Shown here one piece after another: positions 8,533 through 17,088 of a DNA stretch of 64,000 bases. Numbering within the stretch: the stretch's first letter is position 1; each line of letters opens with the position of its first letter. A model generated the notes under the pieces. It did not search any database. It had not been told where the DNA came from and saw nothing but the letters and a program-made list of their open reading frames with translations. This stretch comes from Marinimicrobium agarilyticum DSM 16975 (GTDB lineage: Bacteria > Pseudomonadota > Gammaproteobacteria > Pseudomonadales > Cellvibrionaceae): assembly GCF_000423345.1 (NCBI RefSeq), contig NZ_AUHU01000015.1, positions 1 to 64,000 on the forward strand, given 5' to 3'. Both the position numbers and the translations under genes were made by a program.

Positions 8533-9344
8533 TAATTCATGGCTCCTTTGAGGTTGTCATTCAATGACCAATCGTAGTCGAGAAACTTGTAGGTCATATT
8601 GTCGTTCTTCAGTTCCTGACGTTGCGCATCGCTCAATTCGAGCGCCTCAGCGTAGCGCAGAAAGAACTCGTTGAGACTGTTCACACCATTCCAGCCTTTC
8701 TGAAAATCTTCCCGGTACCATTTGAAGATGGGGGAGACTTGCAGCTCGCCATCGCGATAGCGGTTGCGGGTGTTGTCGCGAAGAAAGCGTTGGGTGCTGT
8801 CTTCGAGTTGTTGTTCGAGCTTGTCGGCAGTGAAGGGTTCGGTGCGCAGGGCCGGGCAGCCGATGGAGGCGCAGTTGACGGCGAAGTGGATGCGCGGTTC
8901 ATTGTAGGCGCCGGGCTCGCGAATCCGTTGGTGTTCAACATAGTCGAGGCTTCGCTTTTCACTGAACAGGGGGATGAATTTGATTTCCCAGGGGGTTTTC
9001 CAGAAGGGGCCGATGTCTCGGATGCTGTCTTCCGGGTAGTGGTCGATGATGAGTTTTAGGGTGTAGGCGTTGTAGGTGTTGATGAGGTAGGCGAGTTGTT
9101 GGTTTTTGGTCCAGTCGTCGAAGGTGGTTTTTTGGACGCTGGAGAGTTGGGTGAGGTATTGGGTCAGGTTGGCCGGGTTGGCTTTTAGGGTTTTGTAGTC
9201 CACGGTAGTGGCGGTGCCGGCGTCGTTCCAGGTCACGTGGTTCTCCAAGACGATAGAGAAGGTAGCGTGGCTATGGTCAAAAGTTTCTGACCAAGCAACG
9301 TTGCTTATTAACACCATCACCAGAAACAACAGGTGCTTCAACAC
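8532..9344 (-). CDS. DUF547-family exported protein
   Basis: The start is uncertain. A GTG at 9344 or TTG at 9341, next to AAGGAG, would give a signal peptide (KHLLFLVMVLISNVAWSE) and about 270 residues. The upstream open stretch is the fold-back repeat and is not coding. DUF547 features are clear: TFDDWTKNQQLAYLINTYNAY, then a middle FWKTPWEIKF, then IHFAVNCASIGCPALR with its paired cysteines. Function is unknown; the NCASIGCP motif and the histidine could bind a metal or act in redox chemistry, which is speculation. It heads the receptor/ynj operon. Confidence 0.75.
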   Translation of the reverse strand: MLKHLLFLVMVLISNVAWSETFDHSHATFSIVLENHVTWNDAGTATTVDYKTLKANPANLTQYLTQLSSVQKTTFDDWTKNQQLAYLINTYNAYTLKLIIDHYPEDSIRDIGPFWKTPWEIKFIPLFSEKRSLDYVEHQRIREPGAYNEPRIHFAVNCASIGCPALRTEPFTADKLEQQLEDSTQRFLRDNTRNRYRDGELQVSPIFKWYREDFQKGWNGVNSLNEFFLRYAEALELSDAQRQELKNDNMTYKFLDYDWSLNDNLKGAMN

Positions 9345-9375
9345 TCCTTCAAAGGCAGCGGAGAGACCGGCCCGC

Positions 9376-9473
9376 TTTGAAGTGAACCCATCCAAGACAC
9401 GCGGTGAATACATCCCTGTACGCTCGAGAGCGCGAGTCCCTCGGCTCACGGTCTTGGATGGGTTCACTTCAAA
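9376..9473. repeat. Fold-back repeat, copy 1
   Basis: Two 23-base arms (9376-9398 and 9451-9473) are perfect inverted repeats around a 52-base core. The 68 bases at 9391-9458 are identical to 29622-29689. The outer 15 bases of each arm are unrelated to those of the other copy, yet complementary to each other. It sits between the TVP38/reductase gene and the DUF547 gene, both on the minus strand. There is no T-run for a standard terminator. Confidence 0.85.
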
Positions 9474-9520
9474 TCGTGCCTCAGAGCTACGTAAGATAAT
9501 TCTGTGAGTTAGCGGCATCA

Positions 9521-11680
9521 TTACTCCTCCCCTCCTCTTCTCCATGTGTGGTATTTCTCCAGCCATTTCAAAATCGTTTCGGGTTTGTGAGCTTTTTTCC
9601 ATTCGCCGGCGGTGTATTTGTTGGCTTCGGAAAACGTCGGGTAGGTGTGGATGGTGCCCAGGATTTTGTTGAGGCCGAGGCCGTGGCGCATGGCGAGGAT
9701 GAATTCGGCCATGAGGTTGCTGGCCTCCGTGCCGACGATGACGGCGCCTAGGATTTTGTCTTTGCCTTTGGGGGTTATGACTTTGATGAAGCCGGTGGTG
9801 GCGCTGTCGGCGATGGCGCGGTCGAGGTCGTCCAGTTCGAAGCGGGCGATTTCGTAGTCGATGCCTTGTTCGATGGCGTCGGTTTCGCTGATGCCGACGC
9901 GGGCGATTTCGGGGTCGATGAAGGTGGTCCAGGGGATGACGGAGTAGTCGACTTTGAAGCGTTTGAATTGGCCGAACAGGGCGTTGACGGCGGCGTACCA
10001 GGCCATGTGGGCGGCGGTGTGGGTGAATTGGTAGGGGCTCGCCACATCGCCGGCGGCGTAGATGTTGGGGTAGAGGGTTTCCAGGTATTCGTTGGTGATG
10101 ACGGTGCGTTCGGTGCGGATGCCGAGGGTTTCCAGGCCGTAGCCTTTCAGGCGGGCTTTGCGGCCGACGGCGACCAGCAGTTGGTCAAACGGGATGCGCT
10201 TTTCTTCGCCTTTGTGTTTCACGACGAGGATTTTCTCGTCACCGTCGCGTTCGCAGCGCAGTGCCTCGTGTTCGGTCAGCACGTCGACGCCATCGGCGGT
10301 CATGGTCTGGCGCGCCACCTCCGAGACTTCTTCGTCTTCTTTGGAGAGAATTCTCGGGCCGCGTTCCACCTGGCTCACCTGGGAGCCCAAGCGAGCGAAG
10401 GCGTGGGAGAGTTCCGAGCCGATGGGGCCGCCGCCGAGGACGATGAGGCGTTTCGGGGGGGTGTCCAGTTCGGAGAAACGGTCCCATAGGGTGTCGCTGG
10501 TGACGTAGTCGCTGTCTTCCAGACCGGGCAGGTCGGGAACCAGGGGCTCGGCACCGGCGGCGATGACGATGCTGCGGGTGGTCAGCCGTTGGGTGCCGCC
10601 GTCGTTCAGGGCGATATCTACCGTCCAGGGATCGACCAGGGTCGCGTAGCCTTGTACCACGTCCACCCCCAGGCCGGTGTAACGCTCAACGCTATCGTGG
10701 GGCTCGACGTCTTTGATGATCCGGTGGATGCGCTCCATCACCGAGCGGAAGCTGAATTCGGGCTGGGTGGCGGTCAGGCCGTATTGGTCGGCATGGCGCA
10801 TCTGGTGGGCGACTTTGGCGCTTTTGATCAGGGCTTTGCTGGGCACGCAGCCGTAATTGAGGCAGTCGCCACCCATTTTGTGGGTTTCCACCAGGGTGAC
10901 TTTGGCTTTGACCGTCGCGGCGATGTAGGCGGACACGAGACCGCCAGCGCCAGCGCCGATGACGACGAGGTTGCGATCAAAGTGCTTGGGCTTTTGCCAC
11001 TGCTTGTACACACGGCGGCGCTGCACAAGGCGGACAATGGCCTTGGCGATCCAGGGGAAGATTCCCAGCAGCGCGAAGGACAGGATCAGCTCGGCGGAGA
11101 AAATACCGCCAACGCTTTCGATATCCGCCAGTTGGGTGCCGGCGTTGACGTAAACGGCGGTGCCCGCCAGCATGCCGACCTGGCTGATCCAGTAGAAGGT
11201 CCAGGTTTTAAGGCCGGTCAGCCCCATCACCAGGTTGATCACAAAAAAGGGAAAGATCGGTACCAGCCGCAGGGTGAACAGATAGAAGGCGCCGTCGCGC
11301 TCGATGCCGCGGTTAATGGCTTTTAACCGCTCACCAAAGCGCTGTTGCACGGAGGCGCGCAACAGAAAGCGGGCCACCAGAAACGCGAGCGTCGCGCCAA
11401 TGCTGGAGGCAAAGGAGACCAACAACAAGCCCTGCCAAAGCCCGAATAGCGCGCCGCCGGCGATGGTCATCACAGCGGCGCCGGGCAGTGACAACGCCGT
11501 CACCACCACATAGATCGCAAAGTATAGAGCGGGAATCAGCACCGGATAGTCACTGAGACGCTGCTCGAACCACGATTGGCTGCTTTTGAGCTGCTCCAAC
11601 GTCAAGTATTCGTTCCATCCAAACCCGAAGAACGCGGCCACCAGGGCGGCGATAACGGCAATAATGATCAAGCGTTTCAT
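9521..11680 (-). CDS. TVP38/TMEM64 membrane domain fused to FAD-dependent disulfide reductase
   Basis: The 719 residues form two parts. Residues 1-220 are a TVP38/TMEM64 (DedA-like) membrane domain with about five helices and the motif LPGAAVMTIAGGALFG. From about residue 235 a pyridine nucleotide-disulfide oxidoreductase follows. It has FAD-binding VIGAGAGGLVSAY, redox-active cysteines in GGDCLNYGCVPSK, NAD-binding VLGGGPIGSELSHAFARLG, FAD motif YAAGDV and the C-terminal HTYPTFSEA. It resembles mercuric reductase/dihydrolipoamide dehydrogenase but lacks the heavy-metal domain and the C-terminal vicinal cysteines of MerA. The substrate is unknown; electrons may be used at the membrane. Confidence 0.88.
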   Translation of the reverse strand: MKRLIIIAVIAALVAAFFGFGWNEYLTLEQLKSSQSWFEQRLSDYPVLIPALYFAIYVVVTALSLPGAAVMTIAGGALFGLWQGLLLVSFASSIGATLAFLVARFLLRASVQQRFGERLKAINRGIERDGAFYLFTLRLVPIFPFFVINLVMGLTGLKTWTFYWISQVGMLAGTAVYVNAGTQLADIESVGGIFSAELILSFALLGIFPWIAKAIVRLVQRRRVYKQWQKPKHFDRNLVVIGAGAGGLVSAYIAATVKAKVTLVETHKMGGDCLNYGCVPSKALIKSAKVAHQMRHADQYGLTATQPEFSFRSVMERIHRIIKDVEPHDSVERYTGLGVDVVQGYATLVDPWTVDIALNDGGTQRLTTRSIVIAAGAEPLVPDLPGLEDSDYVTSDTLWDRFSELDTPPKRLIVLGGGPIGSELSHAFARLGSQVSQVERGPRILSKEDEEVSEVARQTMTADGVDVLTEHEALRCERDGDEKILVVKHKGEEKRIPFDQLLVAVGRKARLKGYGLETLGIRTERTVITNEYLETLYPNIYAAGDVASPYQFTHTAAHMAWYAAVNALFGQFKRFKVDYSVIPWTTFIDPEIARVGISETDAIEQGIDYEIARFELDDLDRAIADSATTGFIKVITPKGKDKILGAVIVGTEASNLMAEFILAMRHGLGLNKILGTIHTYPTFSEANKYTAGEWKKAHKPETILKWLEKYHTWRRGGEE

Positions 11681-11717
11681 TCTGAGTCCTTCTGGTCGAG
11701 GAGCAACATGATAGCAG

Positions 11718-13418
11718 CTAGAGTGTGAGCGACCCGCTCAGGGCGGGAATACGGTGGTTCAACAGCGGTTCATTGTCCTCGTAATTGACCGGCACCACGA
11801 TCAGGTGAACGCCGCCTTCATGCCAGGCATTGTTGATGCTGTCGGTCAGTTGAGGGATCGAGGAAATTTCCACGCCTTTGGCGCCATAACTCTCCGCGTA
11901 GCGGACAAAGTCCGGGTTACCATAGCGTAAGCCGTAGTCCGAAAAGCCCATGTGTCGCTGCTTCCAACGAATCATTCCGTAGGCATCATCGCGCAGCACC
12001 AAGACCACCAGGTCCAGCTTCAACCGCACCGCCGTTTCCATCTCCTGTGAGTTCATCATAAAACCGCCATCGCCGCACACGGCGACGACCCGGCGCTCCG
12101 GGTGCACCAACTTGGCGGCCATCGCGGAAGGAAGTCCCGCCCCCATGCTGGCGAGGGCGTTATCCAGCAGCAGCGTGTTGGGACGATGGGCGAGGTAGTT
12201 GCGGGCAAACCAGAGTTTGTAGATGCCGTTGTCCAACGCCAGAATGCCGTCATCCGGCATCAGCGCGCGCATTTCGGCCACCAGCCGTTGCGGGTCCATC
12301 GGCACCCGCTCGTCCTGCGAGTGGGCCGCAAGCTGATCGACAAACCCCTGACGCACCCGCTCGAAGGGGGCGAAGTCCCAGTGGCTCTGGGCAGTCAGCC
12401 GCTCGGCCAGCTGCTCGACGCTCTCGGCCATATCGCCAATCACCCCCTGGTGCGGGTAATACACACTGTCGACCGAGGCGGGCACGTAGTTGAGGTGGAT
12501 GACCCGGGCATCGCCGCAGGGGGCCAGGCGCTCCCCGGTTCCCAGGGTACAGGCCCCCTCCTTCGTGTCGGCTCCCATCACGAACGGCGGCTTTTCGATC
12601 ACATCGTGGCCGATGTTCACAATCAGATCAGCGACTTCAAAGGCCCGGTGGACAAAATCATCACTGGAGAGCGCCGCCGTTCCCAGGTAGCCAGGGTGCC
12701 TTTCATCGAGCACGCCCTTACCCATCTGGGTGGCAACCCAGGGAATGCCGGTTTTATCGACCAGTTGCTTGAGGGACTGGCGAATATCGTAGCGACTGGC
12801 GCTGGCCCCGATCAGCAGCAGCGGGCGCTTCGCCTCTCGGATCATGTCTGTCGCCATGTCCAATGAGTGACGGGAGGCCTGAGGGCAGTCCGCTCGGCTG
12901 GAAGGGATTACCGCCGCTTCGGTGGATTCCTGGGCAACATCTTCGGGCAGCTCCAGATGCACGGCGCCGGGCCGTTCCAGCTCCGCCCGGCGAAACGCCT
13001 CGCGAACCCGGGCCGGTATGGCCTGGCCGCTCACGATCTGGCGGGTGTACTTGGTCAGTGGCGTCATCATGTCCACCACATCAATGATCTGAAACTCGCC
13101 CTGTTTACTGGTTCTGATCGGCTTCTGGCCCGTGACCATGAGCATTGGCATGGCGCCAAGCTGCGCGTAGGCCGCCGCCGTTACCAGGTTGGTCGCCCCC
13201 GGCCCCAAGGTCGCGAGGCATACCCCCGTCCGGCCCGTGAGGCGCCCTTCGGTGGCCGCCATAAAGCCCGCCGCCTGCTCGTGGCGGGTCAGCACCAGTT
13301 CGATGGAGGACCGGGAGAGCGAGTCCAGCAGGTCCAGGTTTTCTTCGCCGGGTACGCCAAAAACGCGCTCAACCCCCTCGGCTTCCAGCGCTTTGACGAA
13401 CAGATCCGATGCTTTCAT
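11718..13418 (-). CDS. Acetolactate synthase, large (catalytic) subunit type
   Basis: A TTG just upstream is possible, but the ATG at 13418 follows AAAGGGG at good spacing and gives 566 residues. It is a thiamine-diphosphate enzyme that condenses two pyruvates to 2-acetolactate. The N-terminal PYR domain carries GVPGEENLDLLD and the catalytic glutamate in TRHEQAAGFMA. The C-terminal PP domain has GDGGFMMNSQE as its metal/ThDP motif. No small regulatory subunit (ilvN) or acetolactate decarboxylase gene is adjacent, so whether it serves valine synthesis or a catabolic role is open. It is divergent from the nuclease gene. Confidence 0.88.
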   Translation of the reverse strand: MKASDLFVKALEAEGVERVFGVPGEENLDLLDSLSRSSIELVLTRHEQAAGFMAATEGRLTGRTGVCLATLGPGATNLVTAAAYAQLGAMPMLMVTGQKPIRTSKQGEFQIIDVVDMMTPLTKYTRQIVSGQAIPARVREAFRRAELERPGAVHLELPEDVAQESTEAAVIPSSRADCPQASRHSLDMATDMIREAKRPLLLIGASASRYDIRQSLKQLVDKTGIPWVATQMGKGVLDERHPGYLGTAALSSDDFVHRAFEVADLIVNIGHDVIEKPPFVMGADTKEGACTLGTGERLAPCGDARVIHLNYVPASVDSVYYPHQGVIGDMAESVEQLAERLTAQSHWDFAPFERVRQGFVDQLAAHSQDERVPMDPQRLVAEMRALMPDDGILALDNGIYKLWFARNYLAHRPNTLLLDNALASMGAGLPSAMAAKLVHPERRVVAVCGDGGFMMNSQEMETAVRLKLDLVVLVLRDDAYGMIRWKQRHMGFSDYGLRYGNPDFVRYAESYGAKGVEISSIPQLTDSINNAWHEGGVHLIVVPVNYEDNEPLLNHRIPALSGSLTL

Positions 13419-13727
13419 CAATACCCCTTTCAGTTGGATGTCCCTCGTCAGTCAACAGCCGAAGCCGCTTCGGCGCCGACCAGACATCAGTGTACGTCGA
13501 GAAGCTCCCTCAGATCAGCCAGCAGCCATGGTGGAGCTTCTCGCGCAATCGCTTGGTCAGCCCGGCAGGAGGTGCCCCTATTCAAGCTGAACAAACACTC
13601 AAAAACAACTGCCACTATCACCTTTCCAGACCGTCACTACCTTGCCACAGCATTGTCATCAAGATTAAACAGCGCCGTCACGCCAACGTCTCACAATACG
13701 GGACCTTCCATCAGCAAGGAGCTCCCT
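13419..13727. promoter_or_regulatory. Divergent intergenic region with hairpin and inverted repeat
   Basis: This 309-base gap should hold the promoters of the acetolactate synthase and nuclease genes. A GCCGAAG-CCG-CTTCGGC hairpin lies at 13458-13474. A perfect 11-base inverted repeat, CGAGAAGCTCC at 13498-13508 and its complement at 13533-13543, is spaced 24 bases apart, as a looping or two-site operator could be. No convincing -35/-10 pair was singled out. The AAGGAG at 13716-13721 is the ribosome site for the nuclease. Confidence 0.45.
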
Positions 13728-16274
13728 ATGCGACTATGTCTCTCCCTTCTTTCCATCAGCCTGCTGTTACCCGCGGGCGCAAACGCGGATTTATATTTCT
13801 CCGAATATATTGAAGGCGCCAGCAACAACAAAGCCCTGGAAATTGCCAACACGAGTGGCGACCCCCAGCCTCTGGACGGCTACCAGGTACAGTTTTTCTA
13901 CAATGGCAACGCAAGCGCCGGCCTCACGCTGTCGCTGAGCGGCACCCTGGCGGCCGATGATGTATACGTACTCGCACAAAGCAGCGCGGACCCGGCGATT
14001 CTGGCCGAGGCGGACCTGACCAACGGCTCGGGTTGGTTCAATGGCGATGACGCCATTGCGCTGGTGCGCGATGGCGACGTGCTGGATGTGATCGGCCAGA
14101 TCGGGGGCGACCCCGGCAGCCAGTGGGGCAGCGGCGACACCAGCACCCAGAACAATACCCTGCGCCGCAAGACGGACATCACCCAGGGCGATATCGACGG
14201 CTCGGACGCCTTTGATCCGGCGGCTGAATGGGACGGCTTTGCCCAGGATACCTTTGACGGGCTCGGCCTGCTCGATGGCAACGGCGGCACCGACCCGGAG
14301 CCGCCGCTGACCGGCCAGTGCGGCGACCCGGCCACGCGCCTGCACGCCATCCAGGGCGACGGCGAGGCCAGCCCGCTCGCGGACACCCCAGTCTCGGTCG
14401 AGGCGGTTGTGGTGGGCCTGTTCCAGGGCAGTGACGCTCTCGGCGGTTTCTTCCTGCAGGAGCGCGACACTCTGATCGACGACGACCCGAATACCTCGGA
14501 AGGGCTGTTCGTATACACCGGCAACACCACCCACAAGCTTGCCATGGGTGACCTGGTGCGGGTGTCCGGGTCAGTGAGTGAATACTACGAGATGACCCAG
14601 TTGGATAATGTGGCCTCTGTGGAGGTCTGTGCTCAGGGTCTGTCTGTGAGCTCGGCAGAGCTGAGCCTTCCGGTTTCAGACCGGAGCGAACTGGAGGCGC
14701 TGGAATCCATGCGCGTGAGCATCGCCCAGCCACTGACGGTGAATGAGAACTACAACCTGGGCCGCTACGGCGAACTGCTGTTGAGCTCCGAACGGCATTT
14801 CACCCCGACCCAAGTGGCCGAGCCGGGCGCTGCCGCCAATGCCGTGGCCGACGCCCAGGCTCTGGACCGCGTAATTCTGGATGATGGCAGTACCGTGCAG
14901 AACCCTCCAGTGGTGCCCTACCCGGCCCCCGAACTGGGCGCCTACAACACCGTGCGCTCCGGCGACCAGGTGGTGGCACTGACCGGGGTGATGGCCTACG
15001 GCTTCAGCGAATACCGTGTACACCCGGTTCAGGCGCCCACCTTTATGGCCGCCAATCCTCGCCCGAGTGCTCCCTCACTGCCGGGGAAGGGCAACCTGAC
15101 CGTGGCCGCCTTCAATGTGTTGAACTACTTTAACGGCGATGGCCAGGGCGGGGGCTTTCCCACCAGCCGTGGTGCCGATTCTGCCGAGGAGTTCGAGCGC
15201 CAGCGGGCGAAGATCATTCAGGCCCTGGCCACCATGAACGCCGACATCGTCGGGCTCGTGGAAATTGAAAACGATGGCTACGGCGCGGACAGTGCCATCG
15301 CGGACCTGGTTGAAGGCCTGTCGGAAGCCGGTGTGGATTACACCTACGTCGACCCGGGCGTGAATGCCATCGGTACCGACGCGATTGCGGTCGGCTTCCT
15401 CTATCGCCCGGACCGGGTGGCTCTGGAAGGTGACGCGGCGATTCTGGATGGCAGTGTGGACAGCCGCTTTGTCGATACCAAGAACCGGCCGGTGCTGGCG
15501 CAGAGTTTTGAGCACAGCGCCTCAGGCGAGGTGTTGACCTTGGCGGTGGCGCACCTCAAATCCAAGGGCTCGGACTGCGACGACTTGGGCGACCCGGACC
15601 AGAACGATGGCCAGGGAAACTGCAACCAGACCCGAACGCTTGCGGCGCAAGCGATGGCGGACTGGCTTGCCAGCGACCCCACCGGCAGCGGGGATCCGGA
15701 CACGCTGATTCTGGGCGACCTGAATGCCTACGCACTGGAAGACCCAATCGACGCTCTTAAGGCCGCGGGCTACACCGATCTGCCCGCCAGCTTTTCGCAG
15801 GGCACCACTTACAGCTATGTGTTTGACGGCAAGGCGGGCCATCTGGATCACGCCCTGGCGAGCGAGTCCCTGGCGGAGCAGGTCACCGGCGCGACCCAAT
15901 GGGCGATCAACGCGGACGAGCCCCGCATTCTGGACTACAACACCGAGTACAAGACACCCTCGCAAGTGGTGACCTACTACAGCGATGAACTCTGGCGCTC
16001 CTCCGATCACGACCCGGTGCTGGTGGAGTTGCAGCTGGATACACCGGTCGCTGGCGATTTTACTGGCAATGACCGGCTGGACCTGTGGGACATGCTGGCG
16101 CTGATTCATCAGTTCCGCCGCCCGGTCACCGACCACAACACTGGCTATGACCTGGACGGCAATCGCCGCATCGATGCCCGGGACCTGAAACAGTGGAAGT
16201 ACCTGTGGCGGGAACAGAAGCTGGCGCAGTGGCGCGATCGCCGCGGAAAGGCCACCTGGGCCTGGAGGCACTGA
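13728..16274 (+). CDS. ExeM/NucH-family extracellular endonuclease with dockerin-like tail
   Basis: AAGGAG precedes the ATG at 13728, giving 848 residues with a signal peptide (MRLCLSLLSISLLLPAGANA). A lamin-tail domain follows immediately (DLYFSEYIEGASNNKALEI). A middle OB-like region comes next, then an endonuclease/exonuclease/phosphatase domain from about residue 455. Its motifs are NADIVGLVEIEN, GDLNAY and SSDHDPVLVEL, which supply the metal-binding Glu and catalytic Asp/His. This is the ExeM/NucH layout of secreted DNases. Residues about 775-830 hold two calcium-loop-like repeats (DFTGNDRLDLWD and DLDGNRRIDARD) similar to dockerin type I. A GlyGly-CTERM sorting tail is not seen. Confidence 0.88.
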   Translation: MRLCLSLLSISLLLPAGANADLYFSEYIEGASNNKALEIANTSGDPQPLDGYQVQFFYNGNASAGLTLSLSGTLAADDVYVLAQSSADPAILAEADLTNGSGWFNGDDAIALVRDGDVLDVIGQIGGDPGSQWGSGDTSTQNNTLRRKTDITQGDIDGSDAFDPAAEWDGFAQDTFDGLGLLDGNGGTDPEPPLTGQCGDPATRLHAIQGDGEASPLADTPVSVEAVVVGLFQGSDALGGFFLQERDTLIDDDPNTSEGLFVYTGNTTHKLAMGDLVRVSGSVSEYYEMTQLDNVASVEVCAQGLSVSSAELSLPVSDRSELEALESMRVSIAQPLTVNENYNLGRYGELLLSSERHFTPTQVAEPGAAANAVADAQALDRVILDDGSTVQNPPVVPYPAPELGAYNTVRSGDQVVALTGVMAYGFSEYRVHPVQAPTFMAANPRPSAPSLPGKGNLTVAAFNVLNYFNGDGQGGGFPTSRGADSAEEFERQRAKIIQALATMNADIVGLVEIENDGYGADSAIADLVEGLSEAGVDYTYVDPGVNAIGTDAIAVGFLYRPDRVALEGDAAILDGSVDSRFVDTKNRPVLAQSFEHSASGEVLTLAVAHLKSKGSDCDDLGDPDQNDGQGNCNQTRTLAAQAMADWLASDPTGSGDPDTLILGDLNAYALEDPIDALKAAGYTDLPASFSQGTTYSYVFDGKAGHLDHALASESLAEQVTGATQWAINADEPRILDYNTEYKTPSQVVTYYSDELWRSSDHDPVLVELQLDTPVAGDFTGNDRLDLWDMLALIHQFRRPVTDHNTGYDLDGNRRIDARDLKQWKYLWREQKLAQWRDRRGKATWAWRH

Positions 16275-16314
16275 CGCCGATGTGGGCCAGGGACGGCCTT
16301 TGGTTGTTCGTCGA

Positions 16315-17088
16315 TTATGATTTTTCGTCGAGCGGCTGGGCGCCCAACAGGACGCCCAGGTCGTGAAGCTGTTGCAGCAGCATTTCACCACCGGTCATCA
16401 ACGCTTCCGGATCCACACCGGGGGATTCTTCCAGCAGCTGTTCCAGCAGCATCCGGCCACTCTTACTCTGTGCCTGCTCCAGCAACGTGAGCAACCGCGC
16501 GCTGAACGCGTTCAAGGCCATAAAGGACACCCGCCGGTCCCGGCTGCGATAGACCAGCACCCACGTGGGTTGCTCGGGCGGCTCGCTGGGCTGAAAATCC
16601 GGTGCGATCCGGTTCACCGGGTAGTCGTACTCCAGCATCCAGGCCAGCGGTGACAGCACCGGGCGATGGTTCAACAGGTCTTTGCTCAAACCGGCCGGTA
16701 TCTGGGGCGCCGGTGCAATCTGCAAGGCCAGCTCCACCCATTCGTAGTGCAGCAGCTCCGCCATAAAAGGCGGGTCCTCCGGTGTCACCGGCCGTTTGTC
16801 GGAGTTGACGTAGTCGATGTACTCTCGACCAATTTCGGAAAACAGGGGGCTCCCACACCGATGGTGCTGCATAAACCCTCGCACCTCCCGCTGCCACCAG
16901 TCTTCCGGCATCAGGGATTTGAATACGGGAAAGTTAGTGCTCAGGAAGTTGTTCAGGTTGTTGAAGAACAGGTCCTGGTAAATTTTCATCCGGCGCGGTT
17001 CGACCACTGAGTGGGGCTGCCCCTGTGGGTCCCGAATCGCTCCGGCAAACCGCTTCAGGGCCTCGCGATAATCATCCGGCGCTGACAT
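16315..17088 (-). CDS. hvfC: HvfC-like RiPP maturation partner (DUF2063 domain)
   Basis: This 257-residue protein begins with the DUF2063 putative DNA-binding-type helical domain: YREALKRFAGAIRDP, then RMKIYQDLFFNNLNNFLSTNFP, then W-x5-F. A second domain follows. DUF2063 proteins are the obligatory partners of MNIO (DUF692) enzymes and guide or bind the precursor peptide. The ATG at 17088 overlaps the end of hvfB by 17 bases, which indicates coupled translation. With no DoxX-like gene following, this is the last gene of the operon. Confidence 0.85.
   Translation of the reverse strand: MSAPDDYREALKRFAGAIRDPQGQPHSVVEPRRMKIYQDLFFNNLNNFLSTNFPVFKSLMPEDWWQREVRGFMQHHRCGSPLFSEIGREYIDYVNSDKRPVTPEDPPFMAELLHYEWVELALQIAPAPQIPAGLSKDLLNHRPVLSPLAWMLEYDYPVNRIAPDFQPSEPPEQPTWVLVYRSRDRRVSFMALNAFSARLLTLLEQAQSKSGRMLLEQLLEESPGVDPEALMTGGEMLLQQLHDLGVLLGAQPLDEKS

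Noticed and set aside
9521-11680. Mercuric reductase (merA)
   Set aside because: The redox CxxxxC is present, but there is no N-terminal metal-binding domain, no C-terminal cysteine pair and no mer neighbours; it is instead fused to a TVP38 domain.
11718-13418. Naming the acetolactate synthase ilvB or alsS
   Set aside because: No ilvN or alsD neighbour decides between anabolic and catabolic types, so no symbol was assigned.
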